Source: Polytrichum commune
Taxonomy: Eukaryota > Streptophyta > Polytrichopsida > Polytrichales > Polytrichaceae
Assembly (NCBI GenBank): GCA_950295325.1
Contig: OX485805.1
Span: forward strand, 58,366,758-58,430,757
Length of the DNA stretch: 64,000 nucleotides
Reading direction: 5' to 3'
The notes under the pieces are model-generated. The model had not been told where the DNA came from and ran no database searches. It worked only from the letters and a program-made list of their open reading frames with translations. Of this stretch, positions 34,811-48,774 are shown one piece after another. Made by a program: the position numbers and the translations under genes. How positions within the stretch are numbered: position 1 is the first letter of the stretch; each line of letters opens with the position of its first letter.

Positions 34811-35802
34811 TGTCGCAACCCTTGCTAGGCCCCCTTGACAATCTTGCCAATTTTCATTTCTACCAAAGGTTACGAGCGCTAACCATTCGCATTCCGCCAT
34901 GCTAATGGATAGCTCCTCTTACCCCGGACCAATAGTTCATAGGAGGGAACCAACCCTCCTACTTTGCTTTCGGGACTCACCCCTTAATCGCTAACCAACC
35001 CCTTTAATCGGTAACCAATCCTTAGATGTGGACTTCCATTCATGGAAGTCCAATCTTATGTTGATCATCGCGTTGCCGGAGCAACACTACAACAACCCGA
35101 ACCATACTAGGCAACTATGGCCTCACATTAGGCCAATGCCTATGGAGGCCGTGCCGTTCGGCCTCGGGTGGGTGAGGCCACACCACCTCACCCATATAAG
35201 CCTCTAGGACTCTACGCGGGGCCCCTACCCCACCGTCAACCAACCTCTTGTCTCCCTACCAAGAGTTGGGGCCAAGTGGACAATTTCCTTTAGCTGCTGG
35301 GCCTAGAACCCCCCAGCAGCTTCAGACCATCATAACTTCCTTGTATGATGTCTGATCATAACAACCAACCACTCCATCCTCATCTACGCTTCACGTAGAT
35401 GCCGATGGACTCCTCACTTGCTCCATTCGAGCAAGTCTTGGGGAAGTTATGCCTGTTTGAACCTTGGCAGTCCCGGGAATCCCTCCCAGGCACTGCTGTA
35501 CCAGGGCGCTGTCCCGGGACAGCGCCCCACTCAAATGGCCATAACTCCTAGCTCACACCTCCGATTGAGGTGTTCTTGAGCATTCTAGAATCACCACGCC
35601 ATGAGCTACGCATAGCTCATGGCCTTACCCTTGTGCCTCCTAGTCTTCGTGGGTGGGAGGCGTTCCCAACGCCCGGGGCCCTCACCCACACTAGGATCAC
35701 TTGGGCCCTCTCACCAACGGCGCCACAAGTCCCGGGTGTCACTCCGGGGTCCCCCTTGTGCCCATGGTGTTTCGGCCACTCCTCATGGAGAGGTGCGCGA
35801 CA
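34811..35802 (-). repeat. 3' LTR of E2
   Basis: Appears identical to the partner at 40917-41908. Confidence 0.95.
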
Positions 35803-36599
35803 CTCACCCCCACCAAACGGAGTCGATGCCCTCATCGACTATACTCGTAGTCGGCACACCAATTCTCAAGTTGCCATCCTCTATGGTGCGGCATTGTGTT
35901 TACCTTAGGGCGCGACCCCCACAATGCATCTTCAAATTTGGCATAGTCCCAAAGGTGTCGTTCCTAGGTGGTCCGTTAGCGACCTTGGATCTCTCCTCCA
36001 AGGACCTAACCTACACTAGACCCACCTACTTTGGGACTCACTTGGGTTGCCCCTCCTTGGGGGCCTCCCCCGTTAGGCTCCACTAGCCTAACGTGACACA
36101 TCTAGGCGAGACCTCAACGCTTCCACTAAGTTGTCTCGGTTGCAACTCCGAGATGGCTTTCCATTGTTAAGCCACGCCTCGATCGCACGGGGGTGATGCC
36201 AAGTCCCGCCCGACTCGGTTCCCACTTTGCTCTTTCGAGACATGGGTTCATGACTCCCATGCGCCAACTCTCGTTAGCTCGCGGGTAGCACTTTTATGAG
36301 CACGCGCCATCACCTTGTCCCCGCCCGGACAAGCCCACAACTAAGAAGTTTCTTGGTTTTATCCAAGGCCCCTCCAAGCCATGGCCCCCAATTACTCGGC
36401 TTACCCAACCTAGTTTGGCATATCTATTCCCCCTCTTCCACTAACCAAGCACAAGTACAAGACTAGGACCTTATCTCATACTTTTCTCTTTGCACCACTA
36501 AAGTTTGGACTTTATTCCCTCAAGCCAAAGAACAAGTGCATGTTGTGGAGCAATTAACCTCGAAGGTAAGTGTGCTACTAGCGTCTCTCCCCCACTAAA

Positions 36600-39500
36600 G
36601 GAGATTGATGTCCTCATCAATGCCTACGCTTCATTTTATTGGAATCCTTAGCCTTAGTTTCTCCAAAGTGCTTCACCAATTCATTGGTGTTGACCATGTC
36701 TCTTGCTGCCACCCAAGCGGTTTCTTTCTCATGGTATCCTCACCATTTCACCAAGTACTCCTTTGTACTTTTTCTTTCATTTTCACTTGGGCTTCCTACA
36801 CTTGAGGATGCCCTCTTACCTCATGTTCCAAATGACGTCCACAAGGTCGGGACGTGGCCTAATCACTTGCTTGTGATCGGGCCACAAGGTGTCGTGCTAA
36901 AATGACTTTCGTAATGAGACATGAAATGTCGGATGCACTTTGATATCCGGCGGTAATTCCAACTTATACATGTCCTTGAACACTTGTTCCACAATGGAAA
37001 ATGAAGCTCCAATTTTGGACATGAACTTTTGGAGCGAGGCCTTCCGGCTAAGTGAAGTTGTTCACATTCAACAACACCTTATGGCCCACCTCATTCTCCA
37101 CTTCGCGTCTTCCGGCATTTACTAGCACTCCGTAGCACCTTCGGGCTTTCTCCACCAACAACTTGGTCATCTCCAAGACTTGTTTACCATCCTTGGCCAA
37201 GTCCTCACCATCTTGGTTAACCTCTAGTGTTGAATGTGCCCCCTCGAGAGCTAGGTTAATAGGTTGGAGCGCATCCACTCCATAAGCCACCACCAAAGAC
37301 CACCCCTTGGTAGCCAAGTGCGTGGCTACATTGCAATTACACTCCGCTCGACCCACATAGTCCGCCCAATCTCCTTGGTCCGCCCCCACCAAGTTCCTCA
37401 AGTATTGCTTCAAGACTCCATTCACACGCTCCGTTTTCCCAAATATTTGGGAATGCAAGGCCGTGCTAAACCTTAGTTTCATTGCGACCTCCTTAGAGAA
37501 ATGCACTTGTGAACTTTGGATCTTGATCCCACACAATCATTCTTGGCAACCCGTGGTGCCTCAACCATCCTTTGAGAAAAGGCTATGCGGTCTCCAACGC
37601 GGTGGCGGTTCCCACAATCAGCACCATGTGTGCCAACTTGGCAAACCGCTCTACCATCAACAAGATGGCATCATACCCATGTGACTCCGGCAAACTTGTG
37701 ATCAAGTCCATGCACATACTATGCCATGGCGCCGACGGGATAGGCAACGGTTGCAAGAAACCGCCTTGCTTTTGGTAAGAGGCTCGGTTCACTTGGCACT
37801 TTATTCACGCCTTCACAAAGTGGGTTATATCCTCCTTTATGCACCACCAATGGTACCTCTTTGACACCATTCTATGGCGGTTTTTTCTTTCTCCTCTATG
37901 GCCGGCAATAGGACTATCACATTTTTCCTTCAAAACCGATAGCCTCAACTTGCCTTGAGGCACATACACCCGACTTTGCTTACACTTGAACAATCCGTCC
38001 ACCAACTTAACCTCTTTGAGCACCTTGCTCTTGCGAAGCTCACCTAAAAGCTTTTGTGCCTCGGGGTAGTTAATTTACCCCTCCCGTATCTTGCATCACA
38101 AGTTTCCTTCGCCGGCACACATTAGCCACAAGGTTTGGATGGTTCTCATTGCTTGGAACTCATCCGGTCTACTTAGCGCATCCGGCACCACATTTCCATG
38201 GTCCGGTTTGTGGACCAAATCCACCTTCATAAGCGCCAGACTATCATGCCACCGCAATGACTTGGCGCTCACTTGTGCTTGTATACGTTAAAATACTTTT
38301 AGGACACATTGTCCATGTAGACCTTTGCTTTGTGCGACCCCAAATAATGTCGCCACATCTTCAAGCAATGCACTACGGCAAAGAAGTTCTTTATCATGAG
38401 TTGGTTGTCTTCTTTGACAACCATCGAGCCTCAAGCCCCCATATGCAAAGGCCATCTATCTTACATTAACAATCCATCATTGGCATTGGCAAAGTTACTC
38501 GCCCCCGTATGCACCTCAAAAGGTTTGTCAAACTCCATGAACTTGAGCACGGGCGGCGAATAGAACTTGGTGTTAAACTCCCCAAAGACTCGTGACAAAC
38601 ATCATCCCACTCTTGGGATAGCCATTTCTTCCATAAGTCGCACAAGGTGGGACAACCATCGAGCTTCATGCTCTCATATGCAATGGCCATCTTTTTTTTT
38701 TTACATCCACATCCGCCAAATAAAGTCTCTCGCCCCCGTATGCACCTCAAAAGGTATGTCAAACTCCGCGAACTTGAGCACGGGCGGCGAAGAAAACTTC
38801 GTCTTAAGCTCCTCAATGGCTTGGTGGCACGGCTCATCCCACTCTTGGGATAGCCATTTCTTGCACAAGCCGGACAAGGTTCGACAACCATGGAGCTTAA
38901 TGCTCTCATAAGCAATGGTCATCCATCTTGGATCAACATCCGCCAATGATAAAGTCCTTCGTCTCCATGTGCACCTCAAAATGCTTATGAAAACCCGGAA
39001 ATTTAACCACATCTTGTGAAGGGAACTTGCTCTTGAGCTTTCCAAGGGCTTGGTGACAAGGCTCATCCCACTCTTGGAATAGCCATTTCCTCAATAAGTC
39101 GAGTAAGGCCCTAGCAACCTTAAAACAAATCTAGAATGAAGTGGTGGTAGTAGTCGGCTAGGCCAACCAATGACCTAAGCTTTTTTTTTTTGAGTCAAGC
39201 ACCAATTCTCCTGTTGGATTGCCTTGAAATTCTTCATGTTTGTCCACCAACTTCCTTTGTCACCACATGCCTCAAGAACTCAATTTCTTCTTGAGCAAAG
39301 TTGCAATTCACTTCTTGGCGGTAACATTTTGAGCAACACATTGGTGAATACATCCTTGTATCTCACCAACATCCCACAAGTATGGTTTGGGGGAGGCCCA
39401 TCTTTCCTAGCCTCCCCATGAGTTCCTTGGAGTTGCTTCAATTGAACCACGACCATTATATTTACCATATTTCATTTGGTCCATTAAGACCAAATTCAAC

Positions 39501-40870
39501 TTGGGTCCTCCTACCATAGGAGTCCTTGTCAATTTGAACCTCAATTCTTTGCCATTATGACACATCATAATGCACGGCAAGCACACCGGCTTGCACCTCA
39601 CATCTATCATGTGAGTTTCAAAGAAGGCGGCCTTCACAATGACATGCATTTCATCTATTTCACATGGTGTGAAATTTTGATAAAATTCCAATGTCCCACA
39701 TTGAAAGGTTACATGCATCGCGGCCTCCTTTGTCTCATGCGGTTCGCCCTTTCCAAACCGCACCTTGGTGGGCTTCACCACTCTACCAATCGGCAAACCC
39801 CAGCTCCCTTGTGAGCTTTGGGGTCATGAAAGAATGCCTTAACTCTTTGTCAACCATGAGACAAGCCTCCCATTCATTTGAGCCTCAAGGTACAAAATAC
39901 TTGGCCTCGGCTTAAGGCTACTAGCCTTGGCCACAAAGCCATCGTCCAACATTTGGTCCTCGGCAACTTGGCTTGGCTTGGTCCGCAAAGCCAACTTTAA
40001 ACATTTCGTCCGCGGGACAAATTGGTTTGGTGCCACAAAACCAATTTCTAATAATTTGTCCGCAAAACAAACATGTTTTGCCTTGGTAGCACAAAGCCAC
40101 CTTCCCACACTCCGTCCGCGGCACGAACATGAATTGCCTTGGTAGGACAAACCCACCTCCCAACATTCCGTCCGCGGCACAAGTATGATTTGCTTTGGAA
40201 GCATAAATCCACCTTTCAACATTCCGTCCGCGGCACCAACATGTTTTGCCTAAGTAAAATGGACCAAACAATTTGCACTCATTTCTTTGGGACCTACTTT
40301 GGCTAAAGCCACTTGTGGTGATGCGCCGCCATACTTCTCTTTGGGACCATTGGCTTCAATGCTCTTGCAAACTTGATGGTCCCCACCGTGTCCTCAAGAA
40401 GCCTTGGGGACTTAAACAAGGCATCCACCACCCGCTTTTAAAACCCCACCTAAAAGGATGCATTTCTTAGAAAGCTCGTCCGTTTTAGGTGTATCCTTCA
40501 TTTGTGCGTTTGAATAGCGCACATAGGCCTTAAGAGGCCCCGGGTGCCTCATTAGCACTAAATTCATTCCAACATCAATACCTTCCAAGCATTTCGAATT
40601 GGAATTTCAATCCAACATTAATGCCCTCCAAGGTTTTGGGTGCATTCGGTATTCTAGGCCCCAAATGTTTTTTTGAGGTTTGAGGGAGCCCTTTTCAAAG
40701 CACTCCTCCATTTTCCTTACCAAATCCACCCTCATGCCCACCATTGTCATTATAACCAATGGTATGGTCAAATTCCACTTGCACATGATCCTTGTTCCAA
40801 TTTGAGCCTCACAACCTTTTGGAAACCCCGGGCTCACCATCATAACCCGCATTTTTGATAGCCAGGTTTC
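36600..40870 (-). pseudogene. gag-pol remnant of E2
   Basis: Reading against the plus strand: a gag-like region (40270-40870), degenerate repeats (39925-40262), a protease-like region (39410-39920), an RT-connection/RNase H region with repeated modules (38345-39300), integrase (zinc-binding part 37805-38023; catalytic core and C-terminus 37048-37792) and a chromodomain remnant (about 36630-36760). The integrase is broken by the family-wide stop at 37583-37585. No YXDD motif is seen. The part from 35803 to 36600 is non-coding. Confidence 0.75.
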
Positions 40871-40902
40871 CCTCAAAGTGCGAGCTCAAAACTTGGAACC
40901 CT

Positions 40903-40914
40903 GCTCTGATACCA
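40903..40914 (-). promoter_or_regulatory. Primer-binding site of E2
   Basis: Reverse complement of TGGTATCAGAGC, two bases from the 5' LTR. Confidence 0.9.
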
Positions 40915-40916
40915 AG

Positions 40917-41908
40917 TGTCGCAACCCTTGCTAGGCCCCCTTGACAATCTTGCCAATTTTCATTTCTACCAAAGGTTACGAGCGCTAACCATTCGCATTC
41001 CGCCATGCTAATGGATAGCTCCTCTTACCCCGGACCAATAGTTCATAGGAGGGAACCAACCCTCCTACTTTGCTTTCGGGACTCACCCCTTAATCGCTAA
41101 CCAACCCCTTTAATCGGTAACCAATCCTTAGATGTGGACTTCCATTCATGGAAGTCCAATCTTATGTTGATCATCGCGTTGCCGGAGCAACACTACAACA
41201 ACCCGAACCATACTAGGCAACTATGGCCTCACATTAGGCCAATGCCTATGGAGGCCGTGCCGTTCGGCCTCGGGTGGGTGAGGCCACACCACCTCACCCA
41301 TATAAGCCTCTAGGACTCTACGCGGGGCCCCTACCCCACCGTCAACCAACCTCTTGTCTCCCTACCAAGAGTTGGGGCCAAGTGGACAATTTCCTTTAGC
41401 TGCTGGGCCTAGAACCCCCCAGCAGCTTCAGACCATCATAACTTCCTTGTATGATGTCTGATCATAACAACCAACCACTCCATCCTCATCTACGCTTCAC
41501 GTAGATGCCGATGGACTCCTCACTTGCTCCATTCGAGCAAGTCTTGGGGAAGTTATGCCTGTTTGAACCTTGGCAGTCCCGGGAATCCCTCCCAGGCACT
41601 GCTGTACCAGGGCGCTGTCCCGGGACAGCGCCCCACTCAAATGGCCATAACTCCTAGCTCACACCTCCGATTGAGGTGTTCTTGAGCATTCTAGAATCAC
41701 CACGCCATGAGCTACGCATAGCTCATGGCCTTACCCTTGTGCCTCCTAGTCTTCGTGGGTGGGAGGCGTTCCCAACGCCCGGGGCCCTCACCCACACTAG
41801 GATCACTTGGGCCCTCTCACCAACGGCGCCACAAGTCCCGGGTGTCACTCCGGGGTCCCCCTTGTGCCCATGGTGTTTCGGCCACTCCTCATGGAGAGGT
41901 GCGCGACA
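40917..41908 (-). repeat. 5' LTR of E2
   Basis: A 992-bp LTR followed directly by the AATAA target duplication. Confidence 0.95.
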
Positions 41909-43186
41909 AATAAGGTGTTGTTGAATGTGGACAACTTCACCTTGCCCAAAGGCCTTACTTGAAAAGTTCATGTCCAAAATTGGAGCTTCGTTTTCCATTG
42001 TGGAACAAGTGTTCAAGGACATGTATAAGTTGGAATTACCGCCGGAGATCAAAGTGCATCCGACATTTCATGTCTCATTACGAAAGTCATTTTAGGACGA
42101 CACCTTGTGGCCCGATCACAAGCAAGTGATTAGGCCACGTTCCGACCTTGTGGAGGTCATTTGGAACATGAGGTAGGAGGGCACCCTCAAGTGTAGGAAG
42201 CCCAAGTGAAAATGAAAAAAATGTACAAAAGCGTACTTGGTGAAATGGTGAGGATACCATGAAAAAGAAACCGCTTGGGTGGCGGCAAGAGACATGGTGA
42301 ACACCAATGAATAGGTGAAGCACTTTGAAGAAACTAAGGCTAAGGATTCCAATAAAATGAAGCGTAGGCATTGATGAGGACATCAATCTCCTTTAGTGGG
42401 GGAGAGACGCTAGTAGCACACTTACCTTCGAGGTTAATTATGCCACAACATGAACTTGTTCTTTGGCTTGAGGGAATAAAGTCCAAACTTTAGTGGTGCA
42501 AAGAGAAAAGTATGAGATGAGGTCCTAGTCTTGTACTTGTGCTTGGTTAATGGAAGAGGGGGAATAGATATGCCAAACTAGGTTGGGTAAGCTGAGTAAT
42601 TGGGGGCCATGGCTTGGAGGGGCCTTGGATAAAACCAAGAAACTTCTTAGTTGTGGGCTTGTCCGGGCGGGGGCAAGGTGATGGCGCGTGCTCATAAAAG
42701 TGCTACCCGCGAGCTAACGAGAGTTGGCGCATGGGAGTCATGAACCCATGTCTCGAAAGAGCAAAGTGGGAACCGAGTCGGGCGGGACTTGGCATCACCC
42801 CCGTGCGATCGAGGCGTGGCTTAACAATGGAAAGCCATCTCGGAGTTGCAACCGAGACAACTTAGTGGAAGCGTTGAGGTCTCGCCTAGATGTGTCACGT
42901 TAGGCTAGTGGAGCCTAACGGGGGAGGCCCCAAAGGAGGGGCAACCCATGTGAGTCCCGAAGTAGGTGGGTCTAGTATAGGTTAGGTACTTGGAGGAGTT
43001 CCAAGGTCGCTAACGGACCACCTAGTAACGACACCTTTGGGACTATGCCAAATTTGAAGATGCATTGTGGGGGTCGCGCCCTAAGGTAAACACAATGCCG
43101 CACCATAGAGGATGGCAACTTGAGAATTGGTGTGCCGACTACGAGTATAGTCGATGAGGGCATCGACTCCGTTTGGTGGGGGTGAG

Positions 43187-44159
43187 TGTCGCGCACCTCT
43201 CCATGAGGAGTGGCCGAAACACCATGGGCACAAGGGGGACCCCGGAGTGACACCCGGGACTTGTGGCGCCGTTGGTGAGAGGGCCCAAGTGATCCTAGTG
43301 TGGGTGAGGGCCCCGGGCGTTGAGAACGCCTCCCACCCACGGAGACTAGGAGGCACGAGGGTAAGGCCATGAGCTATGCGTAGCTCATGGCGTGGTGATT
43401 CTAGAATGCTCAAGAACACCTCAATCGGAGGTGTGAGCTAGGAGTTATGGCCATTTGAGTGGGGCGCTGTCCCGGGACAGCGCCCTGGTACAGCAGTGCC
43501 TGGGAGGGATTCCCGGGACTGCCAAGGTTCAAACAGGCATAACTTCCTCAAGACTTGCTCGAATGGAGCAAGTGAGGAGTCCATCGGCATCTACGTGAAG
43601 CGTAGATGAGGATGGAGTGGTTGGTTGTTATGATCAGACATCATACAAGGAAGTTATGATGGTCTGAAGCTGCTGGGGGGTTCTAGGCCCAGCAGCTAAA
43701 GGAAAATGTCCACTTGGCCCCAACTCTTGGTAGAGAGACAAGAGGTTGGTTGACGGTGGGGTAGGGGCCCCGCGTGAAGTCCTAGAGGCTTATATGGGTG
43801 AGGTGGTGTGGCCTCACCCACCCGAGGCCGAACGGCACGGCCTCCATGGGCATTGGCCCATTGTGAGGACATAATTGCCTAGTATGGTTCGGGTTGTTGT
43901 AGTGTTGCTCCGGCAACGCGATGATCAACATAGGATTGGACTTCCATGGATGGAAGTCCACATTGGGGAAATGGGTTACCGATTAAGGGGTGAGTCCCGA
44001 AAGCAAAGTAGGAGGGTTGGTTCCCTCCTATGAACTATTGGTCCGGGGTAAGAGGAGCTAACCATTAGCATGGCGGAATGCGAAGGGTTAGCGACTCGTA
44101 ACCTTTGCTAGAATTGAAAATTGGCAAGATTATTAAGGGACCTAGCAAGGGTTGCGACA
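43187..44159 (+). repeat. 3' LTR of E1
   Basis: Preceded by the purine-rich GGTGGGGGTGAG and followed by target duplication TATGC. Confidence 0.95.
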
Positions 44160-45143
44160 TATGCGGTCTCCAACGCGGTGCGGGTTCCCACAATCGGCAC
44201 CATGTGTGCCAACTTGGCAAACCGCTCTACCATCAACAAGATGGCATCATATCCATGTGACTCCGGCAAACTTGTGATCAAATCCATGCACATAGTATGC
44301 CATGGCCCCGACGGGATAGGCAACGGTTGCAAGAAACCGCCTTGCTTTTGGTAAGAGGCTCGGTTCACTTGGCACTTTGTTCACGCCTTCACAAAGTGGG
44401 TTATATTCTCTTTTATGCACCGCCAATGGTACCTCTTTGACACCATTCTATGGCAGCTTTTTCTTTCTCTTCTATGGCCGGCAATAAGACTATCATATTC
44501 CTCCTTCAAAACCGATAGCCTCAACTTGCCTTGTGGCACAAATACCCGACTTTGTTTGCACTTGAACAATCCGTCCACCAACTAAACCTCTTTGAGCACC
44601 TTGCTCTTGCGAAGCTCACCTAAAAGCTTTTGTGGTTTGGGGTAATTAATTTACCCCTCCCGTATCTTGCATCACAAGTTTCCTTCGCCGCACACATTAG
44701 CCACAAGGTTTGGATGGTTCTCATTGCTTGGAACTCTTCCGGTCTACTTCGCGCATCCGGCAACACATTTCCACGGTCCGGTTTGTGGATTAGATCCACC
44801 TTCATAAGCGCCAAGCTATCATGCCAACGCAATGACTTGGCGCTCACTTGCGCTTGTATGTCAAAATACTTTTAGGACACATTGTCCTTGTAGACCTTTA
44901 CTTTGTGCGACCCCAACTAGTGTCGCCACATCTTCAAGCAATGCACTACCGCAAAGAAATTCTTTGTCATGAGTTGGTTGTCTTCTTTGACAACCATCGA
45001 GCTTCATGCTCACATATGCAATGGCGATCCATCTTACACATAATCCACCATTGGCAGAATCACTCACCCCCGTATGCACCTCAAAAGGATTGTCAAGCTC
45101 CGCGAACTTGAGTACGGGCGGCGAAGAGAACTTGGTCTTAAGC

Positions 45144-46115
45144 TGTCGCGCACCTCTCCATGAGGAGTGGCCGAAACACCATGGGCACAAGGGGGACCCC
45201 GGAGTGACACCCGGGACTTGTGGCGCCGTTGGTGAGAGGGCCCAAGTGATCCTAGTGTGGGTGAGGGCCCCGGGCGTTGGGAACGCCTCCCACCCACGAA
45301 GACTAGGAGGCACAAGGGTAAGGCCATGAGCTATGCGTAGCTCATGGCATGGTGATTCTAGAATGCTCAAGAACACCTCAATCGGAGGTGTGAGCTAGGA
45401 GTTATGGCCATTTGAGTGGGGTGCTGTCCCGGGACAGCGCCCTGGTACAGCAGTGCCTGGGAGGGATTCCCGGGACTGCCAAGGTTCAAACAGGCATAAC
45501 TTCCTCAAGACTTGCTCGAATGGAGCAAGTGAGGAGTCCATCGGCATCTACGTGAAGCGTAGATGAGGATGGAGTGGTTGGTTGTTATGATCAGACATCA
45601 TACAAGGAAGTTATGATGGTCTGAAGCTGCTGGGGGGTTCTAGGCCCAGCAGCTAAAGGAAAATGTCCACTTGGCCCCAACTCTTGGTAGGGAGACAAGA
45701 GGTTGGTTGACGGTGGGGTAGGGGCCCCGCGTGAAGTCCTAGAGGCTTATATGGGTGAGGTGGTGTGGCCTCACCCACCCGAGGCCGAACGGCAAGGCCT
45801 CCATGGGTTTTGGCCTATTGCGAGGCCATAGTTGCCTAGTATGCTTCGGGTTGTTGTAGTGTTGCTCCGGCAACGCGATGATCAACATAGGATTGGACTT
45901 CCATGGATGGAAGTCCACATTGGGGAAATGGGTTACCGATTAAGGGGTGAGTCCCGAAAGCAAAGTAGGAGGGTTGGTTCCCTCCTATGAACTATTGGTC
46001 CGGGGTAAGAGGAGCTAACCATTAGCATGGCGGAATGCGAAGGGTTAGCGCTCGTAACCTTTGCTAGAAAAGAAAATTGGCAAGATTGCTAAGGGGGCTA
46101 GCAAGGGTTGCGACA
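45144..46115 (+). mobile_element. Solo LTR S1, inserted in E0
   Basis: A 972-bp LTR in plus orientation with target duplication TAAGC (45139-45143 and 46116-46120). It lies in the RNase H region of E0 and has no internal sequence. Confidence 0.93.
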
Positions 46116-47801
46116 TAAGCTCCCCAAAGACTCATGACAAACATCATCCCACTCTTGGGATAGCCATTTCTTTCACAAGTCGAACCATCGAGCTTCATGC
46201 TCTCATATGCAATGGCCATCCATCTTGCATCAACATCCGCCAATGGTAAAGTCACTCGCCCCCCGTATGCACCTCAAAAGGTTTTTCAAGCTCCACGAAC
46301 TTGAACACGGGTGGTAAAGAGGAACTTGGTCTTAAGCTCCTCAAAGACTTGGTGGCAAGGCTCATCCCACTCTTGGGATAGCCATTTCTTGCACAAGTTC
46401 GACAAGCTTCTACAACCATGGAGCTTAATGCTCCCATAAGCAATGGTCATCCATCTTGGATCAACATCCGCCACTGGCAAGTCCTTCGCCTTCATGTGCA
46501 CCTCAACATGCTCATGAAAACCCGGAAACTTAACCACATCTTGTGAAGAGAACTTACTCTTGAGCTCCCCAAAGGCTTGGTGACAAGGCTCATCCCACTC
46601 TTGGGGATAGCCATTTTTTTCCAACATGTTGACTAAGGTTCTAGCAACCTTAGCAAAATCATGAATGAAGTGGTGGTAGTAGTTGGTTAGGCCAACAAAT
46701 GACCTAAGCCCTTTTCTTGAGTCAAGGGCCAATTCTCTTTTTGGATTGGCTTGACATTCTTCATGTTCGTCCACCAACTTCCTTTGTCACCACATACCTG
46801 AAGAACTCAATCTCTCGTTGAGCAAAGTTATTTTTCACTTCTTGGCAGTAATTTTTTTGGGCAACACATTGGTGAATACATCCTTGTATCTCACCAACAT
46901 CCCACCAATGTGGTTTGGAGGAGGCCCATCTTTCCTAGCCTCCCCATACATTCCTTGGAGTTGCTCCAATTGAACCACGACCATTATGTTTTCTATTTTT
47001 CATTTGGTCCATTAAGACCAAATTCAACTTGGGTCCTCCTAACATAGGAGTCCTTGTCAATTTGAACTTCAATTCTTTGCCATTATGACCCATCATAATG
47101 CACCGCAAGCTCACCGGCTTGCACCTCACATCTATCATGTGAGTTTCAACGTAGGCGGCCTTCACAATGACATGCATTTCATCTATTTCACATGGTGTGA
47201 AATTTTGACAAAAATCCAATGTCCCACATTGAAAGGTTACATGCATCGCGGCCTCCTTTGTCTCATGCGGTTTGCCCTTTCCAAACCGCATCTTGGTGGG
47301 CTTGCTTTCTCTATCAATCGGCAAGCCCCAACTCCCTTGTGAGTTTTGGGCTCAAGAAGGAGTAATAGCCTCTTTGTCAACACATGAGACATTTCTCCCA
47401 TTCATTTGAGCCTCAAGGTACAAAATACTTGGCCTCGGCTTAAGGCTACTAGCCTTGGCCACAAAGCCATCGTCCAACATTTGGTCCTCGGCAACTTGGC
47501 TTGGCTTGGTCCGCAAAGCCAACTTTAAACATTTCGTCCGCGGTACAAATTGGTTTGGTGCCACAAAACCAATTTCTAATAATTTGTCCGCAAAACAAAC
47601 ATGTTTTGCCTTGGTAGCACAAAGCCACCTTCTCACACTCCGTCCGCGGCACCAACATGTTTTGCCTAAGTAAAATGGACCAAACAATTTGCACTCATTT
47701 CTTTGGGACCTACTTTGGCTAAAGCCACTTGTGGTGATGCGCCGCCAACTTCTCTTTGGGACCATCGGCTTCAATGCTCTTGCAAACTTGATGGTCCCCA
47801 C

Positions 47802-48774
47802 TGTCGCAACCCTTGCTAAGCCCCCTTGACAATCTTGCCAATTTTCAATTCTAGCAAAGGTTACGAGCGCTAACCATTCGCATTCCGCCATGCTAATGGT
47901 TAGCTCCTCCTACCCCGGACCTTATAGTTCATAGGAGGGAACCAACCCTCCTACTTTGCTTTTGGGACTCACCCCTTAATCGGTAACCATTCCTTAGATG
48001 TGGACTTCCATCCATGGAAGCCCAATCCTATGTTGATCATCGCATTGCCGGAGCAACACTACAACAACCCGAACCATACTAGGCAACTATGGCCTCACAA
48101 TGGGCCAATGCCCATGGACGCCTTGCCGTTTGGCCTCGGGTGGGTGAGGCCACACCACCTCACCCATATAAGCCTCTAGGACTCTACGCGGGGCCCCTAC
48201 CCCACCGTCAACCAACCTCTTGTCTCTCTACCAAGAGTTGGGGCCAAGTGGACATTTTCCTTTAGCTGCTGGGCCTAGAACCCCCTAGCAGCTTCAGACC
48301 ATCATAACTTCCTTGTATGATGTCTGATCATAACAACCAACCACTCCATCTTCATCTACGCTTCACGTAGATGCCGATGGACTCCTCACTTGCCCCATTC
48401 GGGCAAGTGGTGAGGAAGTTATGCCTGTTTGAACCTTTGCAGTCCCGGGAATCACTCCCAGGCACTGCTGTACCAGGGCGCTGTCCCGGGACAGCGCCCC
48501 ACTCAAATGGCCATAACTCCTAGCTCACACCTCCGATTGGGGTGTTCTTGAGCATTCTAGAATCACCACGCCATGAGCTACGCATAGCTCATGGCCTTAC
48601 CCTTGTGCCTCCTAGTCTTCGTGGGTGGGAGGCGTTCCCAACGCCCGGGGCCCTCACCCACACTAGGATCACTTGGGCCCTCTCACCAACGGCGCCACAA
48701 GTCCCGGGTGTCACTCCGGGGTCCCCCTTGTGCCCATGGTGTTTCGGCCACTCCTCATGGAGAGGTGCGCGACA
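47802..48774 (-). repeat. 3' LTR of E3
   Basis: Follows the left CCCAC duplication directly. Confidence 0.94.

Larger units (their letters stand above)
34811..41908 (-). mobile_element. LTR retrotransposon E2, youngest, nested in E1
   Basis: A complete 7,098-bp element with LTRs at 34811-35802 and 40917-41908 (992 bp each), which I could not tell apart by eye. The target duplication is AATAA (34806-34810 and 41909-41913), and the primer-binding site is at 40903-40914 (reverse complement). The LTRs are longer than in the other elements because of a duplicated segment around CGCTAACCAACCCCTTTAAT. It lies in the C-terminal part of the E1 integrase. Despite its apparent youth, it carries the stops and active-site changes common to the family. 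Confidence 0.95.
31000..42335 (+). pseudogene. gag-pol remnant of E1 (interrupted by E2)
   Basis: In order: a gag-like region (31000-31600); about six degenerate 50-57-bp repeats with GMLxGGF-type motifs (31625-31960); a retropepsin-like region (about 31965-32400) with DKEL where DTGA is expected; an RT-connection/RNase H region (about 32570-33560) with a three-fold module; integrase with its zinc-binding part and DDE core (33854-34560: MDLITS, WDQDPKF, then NGKAEHVN); integrase C-terminus (34600-34810 continuing at 41914); and a chromodomain remnant (about 42235-42335, ETAWVAARDMVN). No YXDD motif is visible. Stops include TAG at about 34292 in the integrase core, which all five elements share. 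Confidence 0.75.
29990..44159 (+). mobile_element. LTR retrotransposon E1, nested in E0, itself split by E2
   Basis: A plus-strand element with LTRs at 29990-30962 and 43187-44159 (973 bp) and target duplication TATGC (29985-29989 and 44160-44164). The primer-binding site TGGTATCAGAGC is at 30965-30976. A polypurine tract (GGTGGGGGTGAG) immediately precedes the 3' LTR. It lies in the integrase region of E0. The two LTRs differ at about two positions by eye. Confidence 0.95.

Noticed and set aside
29990-35802. A retrotransposon spanning 29990-35802 with oppositely oriented LTRs
   Set aside because: The LTR at 34811 is inverted relative to that at 29990. Target duplications pair 29990-30962 with 43187-44159 and 34811-35802 with 40917-41908, so this is nesting.
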